A DNA stretch of 64,000 nucleotides from Ovis canadensis (lineage: Eukaryota > Chordata > Mammalia > Artiodactyla > Bovidae), in assembly GCF_042477335.2 (NCBI RefSeq), contig NC_091251.1, positions 33,186,501 through 33,250,500 on the forward strand, written 5' to 3'. This document shows positions 23,671 through 35,684 of this stretch, one piece after another (the first letter of the stretch is position 1; each line of letters starts with the position of its first letter). A program made the translations under genes and the position numbers. The notes under the pieces are model-generated. The model was not told the DNA's origin and ran no database searches. It worked only from the letters and a program-made list of their open reading frames with translations.

Positions 23671-23921
23671 ATGAGGGATTTCCCAGGCAGTCCAGTTGTT
23701 AAGAATCTGCCTTGCAATGCAGGGAACGTGGGTTTGATCCCTGGTCAGGGAATTCATATCCCACATGCTATGGAGCAAGTAAGACCACATGCTGCAACCG
23801 CTGAGCCTGCAAACCACAACTGGAGAGTCCGTGTGCCTAAAGGAAAGATCTCACAGGACACAGTGAAGATCTGGAGTGCTGCAAGCAAGACCCGAATCAG
23901 CCAAACAAATAAATATTAAAA
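23671..23921 (+). mobile_element. CHR-type SINE (second copy)
   Basis: Head GGGATTTCCCAGGCAGTCCAG, GGTTTGATCCCTGGTCAGGG and an AAATAAATATTAAAAAA tail. Same orientation as the copy about 30 bp upstream. Confidence 0.75.
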
Positions 23922-24642
23922 AATGTTTGGCTTTGACATTTAAAATAAATACACAAATAAAAAACTGTGGGTTCAAGTCCCATTCTGGGTTTAGGCTGGA
24001 CTCGAGTCACAATCAGAGTTACACAGTTTCGGCAGTGTAAACAGGGGGCTGGCTGTAAATGTCTGACCTGGAGCCCATCTATTTCCTGCCTCAACCTCAG
24101 CTCCCTGCCTCCTGCTCAGGGGTCTGGGGCCTGGGAGAGGACTGCACAGGACAGCTGCCAGCTGTGGGGGCACCAGGGACCTCTGTGGGAACAAGCCCTG
24201 GGGAAGCTGGCCAACCCTGCAAGCTCCCTGAACCTCAGCTCCGGGTCCTCCCTGCCCCACCCTTCCACTCCCCTCGGAACTCAAGCCTGAGTCACAATGG
24301 GTGCAAAGGGGATACAGAGACACAGTGTTGCTTTAGTCAGCAATTCCAGCCGTTCTGCTTCTTTGCACTGAATTCAGAGGTTCCACACCACTCCCCGTCC
24401 ACTTCCTCCCCACCTCGCATGAGGTCTAGGGTGCAGACACCTCTGACTACCCTTCCCCACCTTACCCTAAGCTCCTGGCGCTGGGATCTAAAGGATCTAA
24501 GTCCCAGCTCGGCCTCCTCTGCCCCACCCCGATGGGTGCAGCACCTCTTGCTCTGACCGCCATGGCTCGCCATTCATTCTCTCACTCATTCATTCTTTCC
24601 CAGGACCCCTACCACCACCCCTAGCTTTATCTCAGTGCCCTG

Positions 24643-25031
24643 CTGCTGCTGCTAAGTCGCTTCAGTCGTGTCCAACTCTGTGCAACCCCATAGACGGCAG
24701 CCCACCAGGCTCCCCTGTCCCTGGGATTCTCCAGGCAAGAACACTGAAGTGGGCTGCCATTTCCTTCTCCAATGCATGAAAGTGAAAAGTGAAAGTGAAG
24801 TCACTCAGTCGTGTCCGACTCTTCGTGACCCCATGGACTGCAGCCTACCAGGCTCCTCCGTCCATGGGATTTTCCAGGCAAGAGTGCTGGAGTGGGGTGC
24901 CATTGCCTTCTCCGCAGAATACTGGAGTGGGTAACTTTTCCCTTCTCCAGGGGGTCTTCTCAACCCAGGGACAGAATCCAGGTCTCCCACATTGCAGGTG
25001 GATTCTTTACCAGCTGAACCACAAGGGAAGC
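24643..25031 (-). mobile_element. Bov-A2/Bov-tA SINE composite (minus orientation)
   Basis: Two BovA monomers in tandem (each with CGTGTCC(A/G)ACTC, CCAGGCTCC and TTTTCCAGGCAAGA-like blocks) followed by a reversed tRNA head ending in CTGAACCACAAGGGAAGC. The linker GAAAGTGAAAAGTGAAAGTG between monomers is the Bov-A2 signature. Confidence 0.85.
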
Positions 25032-26346
25032 AGACTGTCTTGTATTCCCCCAATTACTATACTCCCAAACACCTCCACACATTCCTAAAATATGCGTTAG
25101 GGCACTGTCTCTCAAACTACCTGTGGTAAAAAGCCAGTTACCTTCCCCAACTCCATAATCTGTCCAATATCTATACTTTTATTTTAAAAAAAAAGAGTCA
25201 CTAGGGGAAAATGAAACAAAAAATTAAAACATACAGAATATAAGTTCCATTTTATTGCATTTGACAGACAAAAATTACCATGCAAGTGTCTAAACGGTTA
25301 CTGTCAGTTTTTGCTCTTATCTCATTGCAGGCCAATAAATAGATAGTTCACAGACCAGTTCTGGTCCGTGGGCCACATTTTGAATAGCACTGACCTAGAG
25401 ACAGTCAGTGACACCTTTGTTGAAAATCACTAGTAACACCTAGAGACACCTTTGTTGAAAATCACTAGTAAAAATAAAGCAATACGTAAGAATGGTAGTT
25501 AATATTACCTTTATAATTTTTATGCTAAGTATCCTCTCTTAGAGACTGAAACAAACAATAGTATCCACATAAACAACCCTGCACTGCTCCACATGCTCCT
25601 GTCTAAATCTCCCGACGTGCACACAGGTCCCGGCTCGTTCCTTTTTTAAAGGGCAACCTTGTCTTCTGATGTTGAATTTCTCTTTGCAAAGGTGCATCTA
25701 CACTATTTACAGAGTGAAAAGTCCAGATTCCTTTTACAAGCAAAAAACAAAAGGATAAAAACAAAATTTGATTTGAAAACGACTCATAAAAATATACATA
25801 CACAGAACACAGAAATGATGCTCCTCTCATTGCCTGTCCACATGGAGGTTCCTGCCCATCAGCCTTTCCTGTTTCCCCACGTCACACCTGACCTTCTGAG
25901 AGTTCACCCTGTGCCCGCCTATCACTCAACACAGGAAGGACCACAAGGATAGGCTCTGCTTTCGATCATGGTCCACTTACTTATGACACAAATACATTAC
26001 TTGTCCAGAAGAATTTGTTTTAAAGCATTGACTCCTTTCCTTTTTTAGTGGTGTCCTATTGAGAATATTGTCACATGAGACCACTGTCAAGGCTTCTCCT
26101 ATCCTTGACACTAAGTAGAGTTAAATATCTCTCCACACACAATGTACAGAATGACATTAAATTTTAAAAATTGCTTTAAAATGCTATTAACTTTACCAAT
26201 TTTCATTAAAAAGATTCAAACAAATCTCTGATGTTGTTCTCTACTTAAGGTAAAGTACACAATAAGCTGTGAATTTTAATTATTTCGATTTTCTATGAAG
26301 ATTTCACACATCATAACATGATATAAAATATTTTAGTCAATGCCCT
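25032..26346. other. Intergenic AT-rich stretch, no gene
   Basis: No coding or RNA gene recognised. It contains a short direct duplication at 25410-25471: a 27-bp sequence starting GACACCTTTGTTG is repeated exactly with a period of 35 bp. Confidence 0.5.
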
Positions 26347-28182
26347 CAGTTCAGTTCAGTTCAGTCGCTCAGTCGTGTCCGACTCTTTGCGACCCCAGGA
26401 ATCGCAGCACACCAGGCCTCCCTGTCCATCACCAACTCCCAGAGTTCACTCAGACTCACGTCCATCGAGTCCGTGATGCCATCCAGCTATCTCATCCTCT
26501 GTCATCCCCTTCTCCTCCTGCCCCCAATCCCTCCCAGCATCAGAGTCTTTTCCAATGAGTCAAATCTTCACATGAGGTGGCCAAAGTACTGGAGCTTCAG
26601 CTTTAGCATCATTCCTTCCAAAGAAATCCCAGGGCTGATCTCCTTTCGAATGGACTGGTTGGATCTCCTTGCAGTCCAAGGGACTCTCAGGAGTCTTCTC
26701 CAACACCAGTTCAAAAGCATCAATTCTTCGGCGCTCAGCTTTCTTCACAGTCCAACTCTCACATCCATACATGACCACAGGAAAAACTATAGCCTTGACT
26801 AGATGGACCTTAGTCGGCAAAGTAATGTCTCTGCTTTTGAATGTGCTATCTAGGCTGGTCATAAATTTTCTTCCAGGGAGTAAGCGTCTTTTAATTTCAT
26901 GGCTGCAGTCACCATCTGCAGTGATTTTGGAGCCCCCCCCCCCAAAATAAAGTCTGACACTGTTTCTACTGATTCCCCATCTATTTCCCATGAAGTGATG
27001 GGACCGGATGCCATGATCTTCGTTTTCTGAATGTTGAGCTTTAAGCCAACTTTTTCACTCTCCTCTTTCACTTTCATCAAGAGGCTTTTTAGTTCCTCTT
27101 CACTTTCTGCCATAAGGGTGGTGTCATCTGCATATCTGAGGTTATTGATATTTCTCCCGGCAATCTTGATTCCAGCTAGTGTTTCTTCCAGTCCAGCGTT
27201 TCTCATAATGTACTCTGCATAGAAGTTAAATAAGCAGGGTGACAATATACAGCCTTGATGTACTCCTTTTCCTATTTGGAACCAGTCTGTTGTTCCATGT
27301 CCAATTCTAACTGTTGCTTCCTGACCTACATACAGATTTCTCAAGAGGCAGGTTAGGTGGTCTGGTATTCCCATCTCTTTCAGAATTTTCCACAGTTTAT
27401 TGTGATCCACACAGTCAAAGGCTTTGGCATAGTCAATAAAGCAGAAATAGATGTTTTTCTGGAACTCTCTTGCTTTTTCCTTGATCCAGCGGATGTTGGC
27501 AATTTGATCTCTGGTTCCTCTGCCTTTTCTAAATATTCCCTGAATATCAGGGAGTTCACGGTTCACATATTGTTGAAGCCTGGCTTGGAGAATTTTGAGC
27601 ATTACTTTACTAGCGTGTGAGATGAGTGCAATTGTGGGGTAGTTTGAGCATTCTTTGGCATTGCCTTTCTTTGGGATTGGAATGAAAACTGACCTTTTCC
27701 AGTCCTGTGGCCACTGCTCAGTTTTCCAAATTTGCTGGCATATTGAGTGCAGCACTTTCACAACATCATCTTTCAGGATTTGAAATAGCTCCACTGGAAC
27801 TCCATCACCTCCACTAGCTTTGTTCATAGTGATGCTTTCTAAGGCCCACTTAACTTCACATTCCAGAATGTCTGGCTCTAGATGAGTGATCACACCATCG
27901 TGATTATCCAGGTCGTGAAGAGCTTTTTGGACAGTTCTTCTGTGTATTCTTGCCACCTCTTCTTAATATCTTCTGCTTCTGTTAGGTCCATACCATTTCT
28001 GTCCTTTATCGAGCCCATCTTTGCATGAAATGTTCCCTTGGTATCTCTAATTTTCTTGAAGACATCTCTAGTCTTTCCCATTCTGTTGTTTTCCTCTATT
28101 TCTTTGCATTGATCGCTGAAGAAGGCTTTCTTATCTCTTCTTGCTATTCTTTGGAACTCTGCATTCAGATGCTTATATCTTT
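26347..28182 (-). mobile_element. BovB (RTE-clade) LINE, 5'-truncated, minus orientation
   Basis: About 1.8 kb of BovB read on the minus strand, cut at its 5' end near 28182 and ending at the (CAGTT)n tail near 26350. The frame at 27956-26859 is part of the reverse transcriptase: it holds the IPIPKKGN region, motif A FIDYAKAFD and motif C RYADDTTL. Thus the two catalytic aspartate motifs are still present. The frame breaks near a poly-C tract at 26933-26943. Truncation means it cannot be autonomous. BovB is a non-LTR retroelement abundant in ruminants and is thought to have entered by horizontal transfer. Confidence 0.93.
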
Positions 28183-30980
28183 CCTAGGGGTATTTAATTT
28201 TCCTAGGGGCACTTATGACTCGATGAAACCATCTTTTGTATGTATTTGCTTCTGCAGAGTGGGTCTCCCCAGCTTGAGAATAAGCTTTATGAGAGCAGGC
28301 ACCTTGGCAGTCTTCATCATGCTGTGGGGTGAGCTGTATTGGTACTCAGTGATGACTACTCAAGGACTGACTGGCTGAATTATGTAAATAGTTGTTTAGT
28401 GGCCACCATGGTGCAGGCACCAGACTAGGTGAGGGGACATGCAATCAAAGCAGCCTTGATGAGAGACCGCAGCCAGAGAGAAAGCAGGGATGCGCACCCC
28501 ACAGGATGACCTGACTGCAGGCACCATAGGGCCTGCTGCTGGGGAGGCACAGAGGAGATGCGTGTTTGAGCCCCAAGCCACGATTCCTCCCCAGCACCTG
28601 CAGCCCCAACTCCAAGCTCAATTCCCTGCGAACCTCACCCACTAGTGTAAGAGCTCCCCCAGAGTCACACGTGTCTCTCTAAGGGCAAAGCTGTAATGTT
28701 ACATTTGCCTATAAGATTACTTGACGGCCTCTCTACACTGTTTCCAAAGGTTCTGTGGGACAGCCTTGCTCGGGACCATAAGCTCCATGTATCTATTTGC
28801 CCTCCATGCCTACCATGGCGTCCAGTGCTGGGGCACCCAGTCACTCTCTGTTGAACAAAGGAATGGACAGGGAAGCGGTAAGGGCTGGGTCCTCCCCAAA
28901 GCAAGCAGCTCCTCCTTCCTGGGACTGTCCTCTGTCCCTTGTTCTCATCTACCACCTAGAGCACCCCACAGTCTCTCCTTGTTCCAAGGATTCTGTTTCT
29001 CATGCAGGCGTAGAATCCAGGGCTACTACTTCTTGGCACCACCCCCATTGTATATGCCCCAAACCCAAGGCATACCCTCGACTTGTGCACTGGTGGTTGT
29101 CATCCAGGCCCTGCCAAGCACTGAGTTTCTCAGCCATGTCCCCAGCCTCACCACACTCTGGGCAATTTTAAGGCAAGTTTGTCATCTTCACCAGCCACCA
29201 TGCAGTACCTGGCTCTAGTAATAGAGACTAGTTCTGGTTCAAGAAGTTTTTCCAGCTTTTCAATTGCATTTCCTGGTTGCTTTCCCTTCATCTCTTCCCC
29301 TAGATTTGCCAACCTGTGTCAGCACCTGCCACACCCTGGGGGAAATAGGATGCTCTAGCATGGGGACTTTCCCTCTGGGGCTCTTCTGTCTTTGGGGCCC
29401 AGCCTTGGCACCCTGCCCTTCCCTCTCACTGGCCAGTCTATTCTCTCTTCTTCTCCAGTTATGGGTATCTGGTGGCACCACTGGTCATTGAGGAATTTCC
29501 CCAACCTGGCAGAGTGAACTGAGGAGCAGAGAGGACAGAAAAAAATTGTAGCACTCAAAATCAAGTACGAAGGACCCCAGAACCTTGGGGAGGTGGTGAA
29601 TATAAAGGATCTTCTTGGACTTTGAGTCATGCTAGCCCTCAGAGGCCATCCCAAGAGTCAGATTGCTTCATAACTTTGGAGAACATTCTAGTCCTCGAAT
29701 GTTCTCTACCCCATTTCACAAAGTTGTTGACCAGCACACATTTGGTTATCCCCCTCTCCCATGATGGTGAATTCACCACCACTTATTTAGGCCCATTCTA
29801 TCTTTGGACAGCTTTAATTGTAAGAAAGTCTTCCCCCGTAGCAAGTCTATATACATTCACTGGTCTTTGCTCTCAGGATTAACAGAATCAATGTGGCTTC
29901 TGTTCCAACTAGAAGCCCTTAGAGTCTGAAGATCATCTGCCCCTGGAGTCTTCTCCCCCAGTTTGACATTCCCATGTCCTCTTTCTGGTCATGGCCTGCT
30001 CTCACCATCTTGATTTCTCCCTCTGGACCTCGCTGTTTGTCCCTGTCCATCTTAAATGGACCACACACTCCCAACAGGGTCTGACCATCACAGATCTGGG
30101 GCCTCTGCACCCCCCTATTCTGGATCCTAAAGTTCTCTTCATGCTGCTCAAAGTCAGGCCACTACTTCTGGCAAGGTGCTAGATCTTACCAACCCTGTCC
30201 CAACCAGAATCACCCTGTCTGCCCACTGGTGTCATCCCATTGCCCACACATCATGCCCTTGTGCAGAGGATGGTGTGAGGACCAAAGAACCAGACTGTGC
30301 CTCTGTCCCCATTCGATGCCATCTGGTCAAATCTGGGCCCTCAAATTAAGTTTAGATCCGGATTCCATCATCCAGCATTGCTCCCAACTATGTGTTAGCA
30401 GCCTTCAGTTCTTGAGAATGGCAGTGTGCTCAGCCAGCATGTCACTGAAAAGTGCCCCCACCAGTAGAGACTTCCCTTTAAGTTGACAAACGCACATTAA
30501 CCACTATTATTTGGAGATGAAATTCCTACCAGTTATATCTACTATCCTATCATCCTACCCACAGTTAACCATTTTATCCCTAAACATGTCCCAGTATGGA
30601 GCTGATGGCTGCAGAACCTCTGTGATAATCACTGGGAAACCTGGTTTCCAGCCCTGGCTGCCACCAATGTGTATGTGATTTCACGTTACTAAGTGTGTGA
30701 GGGCTGCTGGGAAATAAGCAGGGGCCAGATGATCCATCGAGCCCTCTCCAGCTCTGACGTCCTGTTCTGGTGGTGGTCAAGGTTAGAGAAGGTCAAGAAA
30801 GTGAGGGAGAGAAGCTTCCATGTTGCAAGAGACAGGAAGTGGGCACTTCTGCTCCTGTGTAGAGAAGCTTCAACTCCACCCTTCCTTCAGGGTGGCAGGT
30901 AGCAGGCTCAGCTATTCCCCCTTGCAACTCCTTTACTGCAACTTAAGCTGATCCCTGAGCTTCCCAAAAGCCCAGGATGG
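28183..30980. other. Intergenic, no gene recognised
   Basis: 2.8 kb without a supported gene. An open frame of 165 codons at 28721-29218 (+) overlaps a second frame and shows no recognisable domain. The part at 29720-29850 (GACAGCTTTAATTGTAAGAA) resembles an old interspersed repeat that I cannot name with confidence. Confidence 0.45.
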
Positions 30981-30982
30981 TA

Positions 30983-31011
30983 AAACAAAACAAAACAAAA
31001 CAAAACAAAAC
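30983..31011 (+). repeat. (AAAAC)n microsatellite
   Basis: Five to six AAAAC units directly before a headless Bov-tA fragment. Confidence 0.9.
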
Positions 31012-31143
31012 ACCTGCCTTCCAATGCAGGAGATGAAAGAGATACCAGTTCAATCCCTAGGTCAGAAAGATCCCTTGGAAGAGGAGATGGCAACCCACTC
31101 TGGTATTCTTGCCTGGAGAATTCCATGGACAGAGGAGCCTGGC
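31012..31143 (+). mobile_element. Bov-tA SINE fragment
   Basis: Starts inside the tRNA head (CACCTGCCTTCCAATGCAGG) and runs to GACAGAGGAGCCTGG; both ends of the consensus are missing. Confidence 0.8.
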
Positions 31144-32875
31144 CCAGACTTCCCAGCATTTGATTTCCCTTCAAGTGCCTGGGATGCCCCCACCCAAACA
31201 TCTAACCACTGCTCACTTGATACCCGGCAGAACTATGGCCTCAAGAATATCCAGACCATCAGTTCTGAGTTCCTCAGAGTAGAACTCTCTCCCAACCTGG
31301 CTCTCCAGCACACCCACCCCAGCTTCCCGGAAGTCTTGCGACGCTTCACATCCCCACACTCTGGACGTTCATTGGGCACAGCTGAGCACAGTGGACAAGC
31401 TAGACAGAGGGAAAGAACAGTGTCTTCTGAAACGAGACAGCCAAGGTTGGTTGGTTGGTCAGTTTGTTTTAGAGAAGGAGAAAACTTTATTGTGTGTATA
31501 TAAAGGGTGATTTCAGTTGTCCTCTGAAGGGCACCCTGATTTTCAGCATGACACCAGACTGTATCACTTACAAATTGTGTGACCTTGGGCAGAATCTCAG
31601 TTTCTTCTTATCCTGGTTGTAAAGAATTTAGTTGTTATTAATATTGGCTTCAAGGTCACAGAACCTCTCTTCATAGTCTATTTTTTCCTTCACTCCCCAG
31701 TGAGGATTCTTTGCCCCACTGCCCAAGTCTGGCCCTCACATGCCTCTACTAGAGTTTGTTGGTGGGTCTCTCAACTCTGCCTCCCGTGGTCCCCATTCCC
31801 TACTGGGTGGAATTCCTACCTGCGCCCACCCTGCCCTCTTCTGTTACCGACAACAGCAGTTTTAGTCATCTGACTCTGGTTGATTGATGTTCAGTTAGCA
31901 CAGGATTGAGATCAGAGGGTACAAGGAAGGGAATAAATTTTTAGTTAGAGAGACTAATCTTAAACTCAGTAAGTGAACGCGGTGTTAGGGGCACTTGGTT
32001 TCCTCCCAGCTCTGCAACCTTGGGCAAGCAACTTAACCTCTGTGGGAACCCACTGTGTGCACTGGTCCTCACTGTACAATCATAATAGGTGGTGAGCGCC
32101 TCAAATAGGATATCTGGGCCCAATCAGTACTCGGTTATTCTTGCTCTTTTCTCTGCACAGAAGGGAGTAAAATCCCTTCCTCAAGCATCATTCAGACTGT
32201 GGACTCAGACACCTGCCTGCTTCCCACTTATCCCACACAGGAGGCCAAATATAACTCCTGACATATCCTTTTGCCTTAAAGCAAGAGGCTTGTCTTGGCT
32301 CCACTGCTCTTATCTTTACAGGCACCTGGATCAGTCTCTGCCAGCCAGCTAAGTCTGTTTGGCTATCTCTCACCCACCTTCCTGTCATAACACGTGCTTG
32401 AAATGCCCTTCCTGTCCTCTTTCCAAAACCAGGCTCCACCTTCTTGGAAGCAGATTTAAGACTCACTTCCTCCCTTAAGTCTGCTTGACTCAAACTTCCC
32501 AGTTTCAGGATTGCTAATCACGAAAAAATATTTCATGCCTACTGCAGCCTTCCTCCACCCCGTCTCCTCCACCCTTTGCAACTATGATGTAATAAGATTG
32601 CACCTGTCACATCTGCACCTGTGGGCACCTGTCTTCCCAGATATCTGGTTGTACATGTGAGTGGTTATAGAGTAGGAAGCAAGAATAGATGGTGACCAAA
32701 AACTCAACCAACAAAACAAAAAAGTAGCTGGTGAGGTGGAGCGAGGACTGGGCCAGATCAGACCTATGTCCATTTGACCACTTACTACATGGGTGACACT
32801 TAGCAAGTTACTTAGCCTTTCTCTCTGAGCCTCTATTTCCTGGCATATTTGTTAAGAAAATCAGAAAATTACTAC
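31144..32875. other. Intergenic, no gene; contains MIR-like fragments
   Basis: MIR-like cores at about 31550-31625 (ATTGTGTGACCTTGGGCAG) and 31975-32060 (GCAACCTTGGGCAAGC). No coding exon recognised. Confidence 0.5.
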
Positions 32876-33050
32876 GACTTCCCTGGTGGTCCAGTGGTTA
32901 AGAATCCGCCTGCCAATGCAGGGGACATGGGTTTGATCTCCAGTCAAGGAACTAAGATAGCACATGTTGTGGGGCAACTAAGCCCACATGCACTAGTAGA
33001 GAGAAGTCCCCACATGCTGCAATGAACACCCAGCCCAGCCAAAAAGAAAA
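32876..33050 (+). mobile_element. CHR-type SINE
   Basis: Head GACTTCCCTGGTGGTCCAG, GGTTTGATCTCCAGTC, then GGGGCAACTAAGCCCACATG and an A-rich tail. Confidence 0.8.
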
Positions 33051-33109
33051 AATTATTACCATTATTATTTACCTTACCCAGTACTGTCCTTACTTAGTAC
33101 TGTTCAGGC

Positions 33110-33320
33110 ACTGTCCTAAACACTTTACATAGACTTTACATTTAATTTTCACTCAACACTAGCAGGTAGGTAACATTATTTTCCCTATGCTTCAGCTGAA
33201 AATACTGAGACACAGTAGAAACTCAACACAGGTATTAAGTACCTTGCCCAGGTCACATAGCTAATAAATGGCAAAGCCAGAATTTGCACCTAGGCAGTTG
33301 GACCCCAGAGTCCATGTTCC
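33110..33320 (-). repeat. MIR SINE (minus orientation)
   Basis: Reversed MIR: a TATTTTCCCTATGCTTCAG... and CCTTGCCCAGGTCACATAGC pattern, followed by TAATAAATGGCAAAGCCAG. Edges are approximate. Confidence 0.6.
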
Positions 33321-35100
33321 TAAGCACTCTCCTTACTGCCTCCCACATGTAATCCTGTGTGTGTGCAAAGCCCTTGACACGGTGCTTGTCATTGCAGTCC
33401 CAGTGAGGAAGGTGACTACAAGTATAGGAGGCCAGGGCACGTGTCTCTTTCCCTGAAGCTTGTCAGGACAGAATAGAGAGTGGATGCTTTACACGCATTT
33501 CCAGGGCCTAAGAAAGGTGGGGAAGAAATATAAAGAATTTAAAGCCATATTTTACCCAGATGTGTCTTATACATATGCCACATGGACACACACTTCTCAC
33601 AAATACACAATCAGTGACCACTCTGAACCCATGAAGATTCCATCAGGAAACCTTCCTGAGCTGGGCCAGGCCTCACAATCTCTCAGATCCCTAAATGTGC
33701 ACAGCACTGACCGTTAGGCCCAGCCAAGCCAGCCCTCACTATGCAGTGTTCTAGTCATTCAAATAACTATCCAATGACTACTGAAAATCGGGCCCAGGTA
33801 TTGGAGAAGGAGGATCAAAAAAATATTGTTTCTGTCCTCCAGGAACTTTGAATCTCCTAGGAGAAGCTAGCATACACATCAAGACTTCAGAGTAGGACAG
33901 AGGAATAAGTGTTATCATTGACAGATTGAGGTATTTTGGAAAGCTTCCTGGAGGTGACACTTGAGTTAAATTTTAAAGGTGAACAGGAGTTACTCTGGCA
34001 AAGGAAGAGGTGTGGAGGAAGGAGAGTAAGGAAGAGGGAACAGGTTAACAAGCTTGGGAAACCCCAAGCCGTTCTATCAGCAGAAATGAAGAGTTTTTCA
34101 TAGAGGCAGAACATGAGGCCATAAGGATAAGGAGGGCCCAAATGCCAAAAAGCCTGATGTGCTGATCTGAGAGAATCAGAGTTTTTCCCAAAAAGCTTCA
34201 TGGAAGGGTTGTTGGCAGAGACACATCACAATCGAATCTGCATTTCAGAAAGGTTGACTCAGCAACAGAGATAAAGAGGTGGCAGGGTGAAAATGAGGGG
34301 ACATTGAAAAGACTTTCAACTATCTCTGGAATAAATGAACTGAAATTCTTAGCACAGTGGGAATGGAGGGGGTATTTATGAGATATCATGGAAAAGTGCG
34401 GAGGCCATCCACTGATATAGGTAACATGAAGGCCAAAGGTTAGACTGGAAGGAGAGGAGCCAATGATACTTTTTGACTTCTGGAGTTCCAGGTGTCTCTT
34501 GAACACCCAGGTGATACCTAATAGGCTTATGAATATGTGTGTGTCTGTATTTTTTTTTTCCATTATTACAGTTTGCAAGACATGTGGACTGGAGATACAA
34601 GTTTGAGTGCCATTGGTGTACAGGTAGCAAGAGTGTCGATGTAGTCACTCACAGAAAGTGTGGGCCAGGACTGAGCTCTGAGGAGCTCCAGCTCCAAGCA
34701 GTTTAAGGCTTGGATTTGTGAACATTCTTCCAGGAGCAGGGTGTGAAGAAAGAAGTAGTAGGAAAGGAGATCAACATCATTTAGAGGAAAACAAGCTGAA
34801 GAGACGAGAAGAGAGGGACGAAACTGCAGGAGAGACCAGAACATGGTGTCAAGTCGAGGAAAGTCAGTAGCATCAAACACTGCAGAGGTCAACGAAGATA
34901 AGGGCAGGAAACTTCATGTTAGGTTTGGCAACTAAGAGGTGGCCAGTGCGGTCAGAGTGAGGTCACTCGAGCGCTGAAAGGGTGGTTTCCGACTGTGGAA
35001 GAAATTTTTTCAACTGAAACGCAGTTTGAGCAGCTGGCTGGGAACTGCACCCCGCGCTGCTTTCCCGAGCTCATCAGAGTTAAGCGTTCACACTAACACA
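33321..35100. other. Intergenic, upstream of RABGGTA
   Basis: No gene recognised. The part 33790-34650 (TTCCTGGAGGTGACACTTGAGT and neighbours) resembles an ancient interspersed repeat read in plus orientation, but I cannot assign the family. A T run lies at 34551-34559. Confidence 0.45.
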
Positions 35101-35129
35101 CCAGAAGGCTAACAAGGACTTGGCGTTTT

Positions 35130-35640
35130 CGAACAGAGCGCGCAGGAATCCTGCGCAGGCGCTTCCGGAGTCGGAAGCTCTCCTGCGAGCCCCTCCCCAG
35201 GCCTGCAGAGGGCGCTGCGCCTCGGAGAAGCCAGAGCGTGACGCCGCTCTAGCCAGCGCTCGGGCTCGGTGGCGGGCGCCGCAGCTCCGCGTCCCGCTCG
35301 CCTCCTCCCAGCACAGGTGGGTCCGCCCGCGGGGGGCAGCAGTGCTTGGGAACCTTGGGGCGGGCGGGTAGCGGCAACCTCTGGGCACAGAGTGGTCTCC
35401 ATAAGCTAAGTGCCCCAACTCGGGCCCAGCTCCGGCGGATCGGGCTGTAGGCAGGGCCGCACGTGTGCAAGACCAGTTCGGGTGGGTTCCTCCTGGACTT
35501 GCAGTGTCTGTCCCGGGACCCCTTAACACCCCAGGGGTCTCCGCCCGGGCTTGCTCACGGTTTCCTGGGGACATCGAGGGGCGGGGCTCCGAGGGGCGGG
35601 ACTCCCATGATTGACACGTCTTTCGCCAGGTTTCACGGGC
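35130..35640 (+). promoter_or_regulatory. RABGGTA: CpG-island promoter of RABGGTA
   Basis: CpG-dense region. Sites seen: a palindrome GCGCAGGA-A-TCCTGCGC (35140-35156), an NRF1-like TGCGCAGGCGC (35152-35162), an ETS-type CTTCCGG (35162-35168) and two GC boxes in tandem CGAGGGGCGGG units (about 35575-35601). A probable non-coding first exon ends at about 35315 (CAGCACAG|GTGGGT). Confidence 0.7.
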
Positions 35641-35684
35641 ACCACTGGACCCTTCCCCTGCCCTGAATCTGAGCCAGCACCATG
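35630..35684 (+). other. RABGGTA: RABGGTA exon ending exactly at the start codon
   Basis: Acceptor CGCCAG ends at 35629 and donor GTGAGA starts at 35685. The last three bases of this exon are the ATG (35682-35684), so the exon supplies only the initiator codon. The next exon begins with CAC GGG CGC (H-G-R), giving the [13 protein letters not shown] start of the family. Confidence 0.8.

Noticed and set aside
28721..29218. 165-codon open frame in the DHRS1-RABGGTA spacer
   Set aside because: No domain, no splice partners, overlapping frame of similar length; codon content looks random.
30983..31011. AAAAC repeat considered as a CRISPR-like or functional array
   Set aside because: Simple microsatellite beside a SINE fragment; no spacers and the genome is mammalian.
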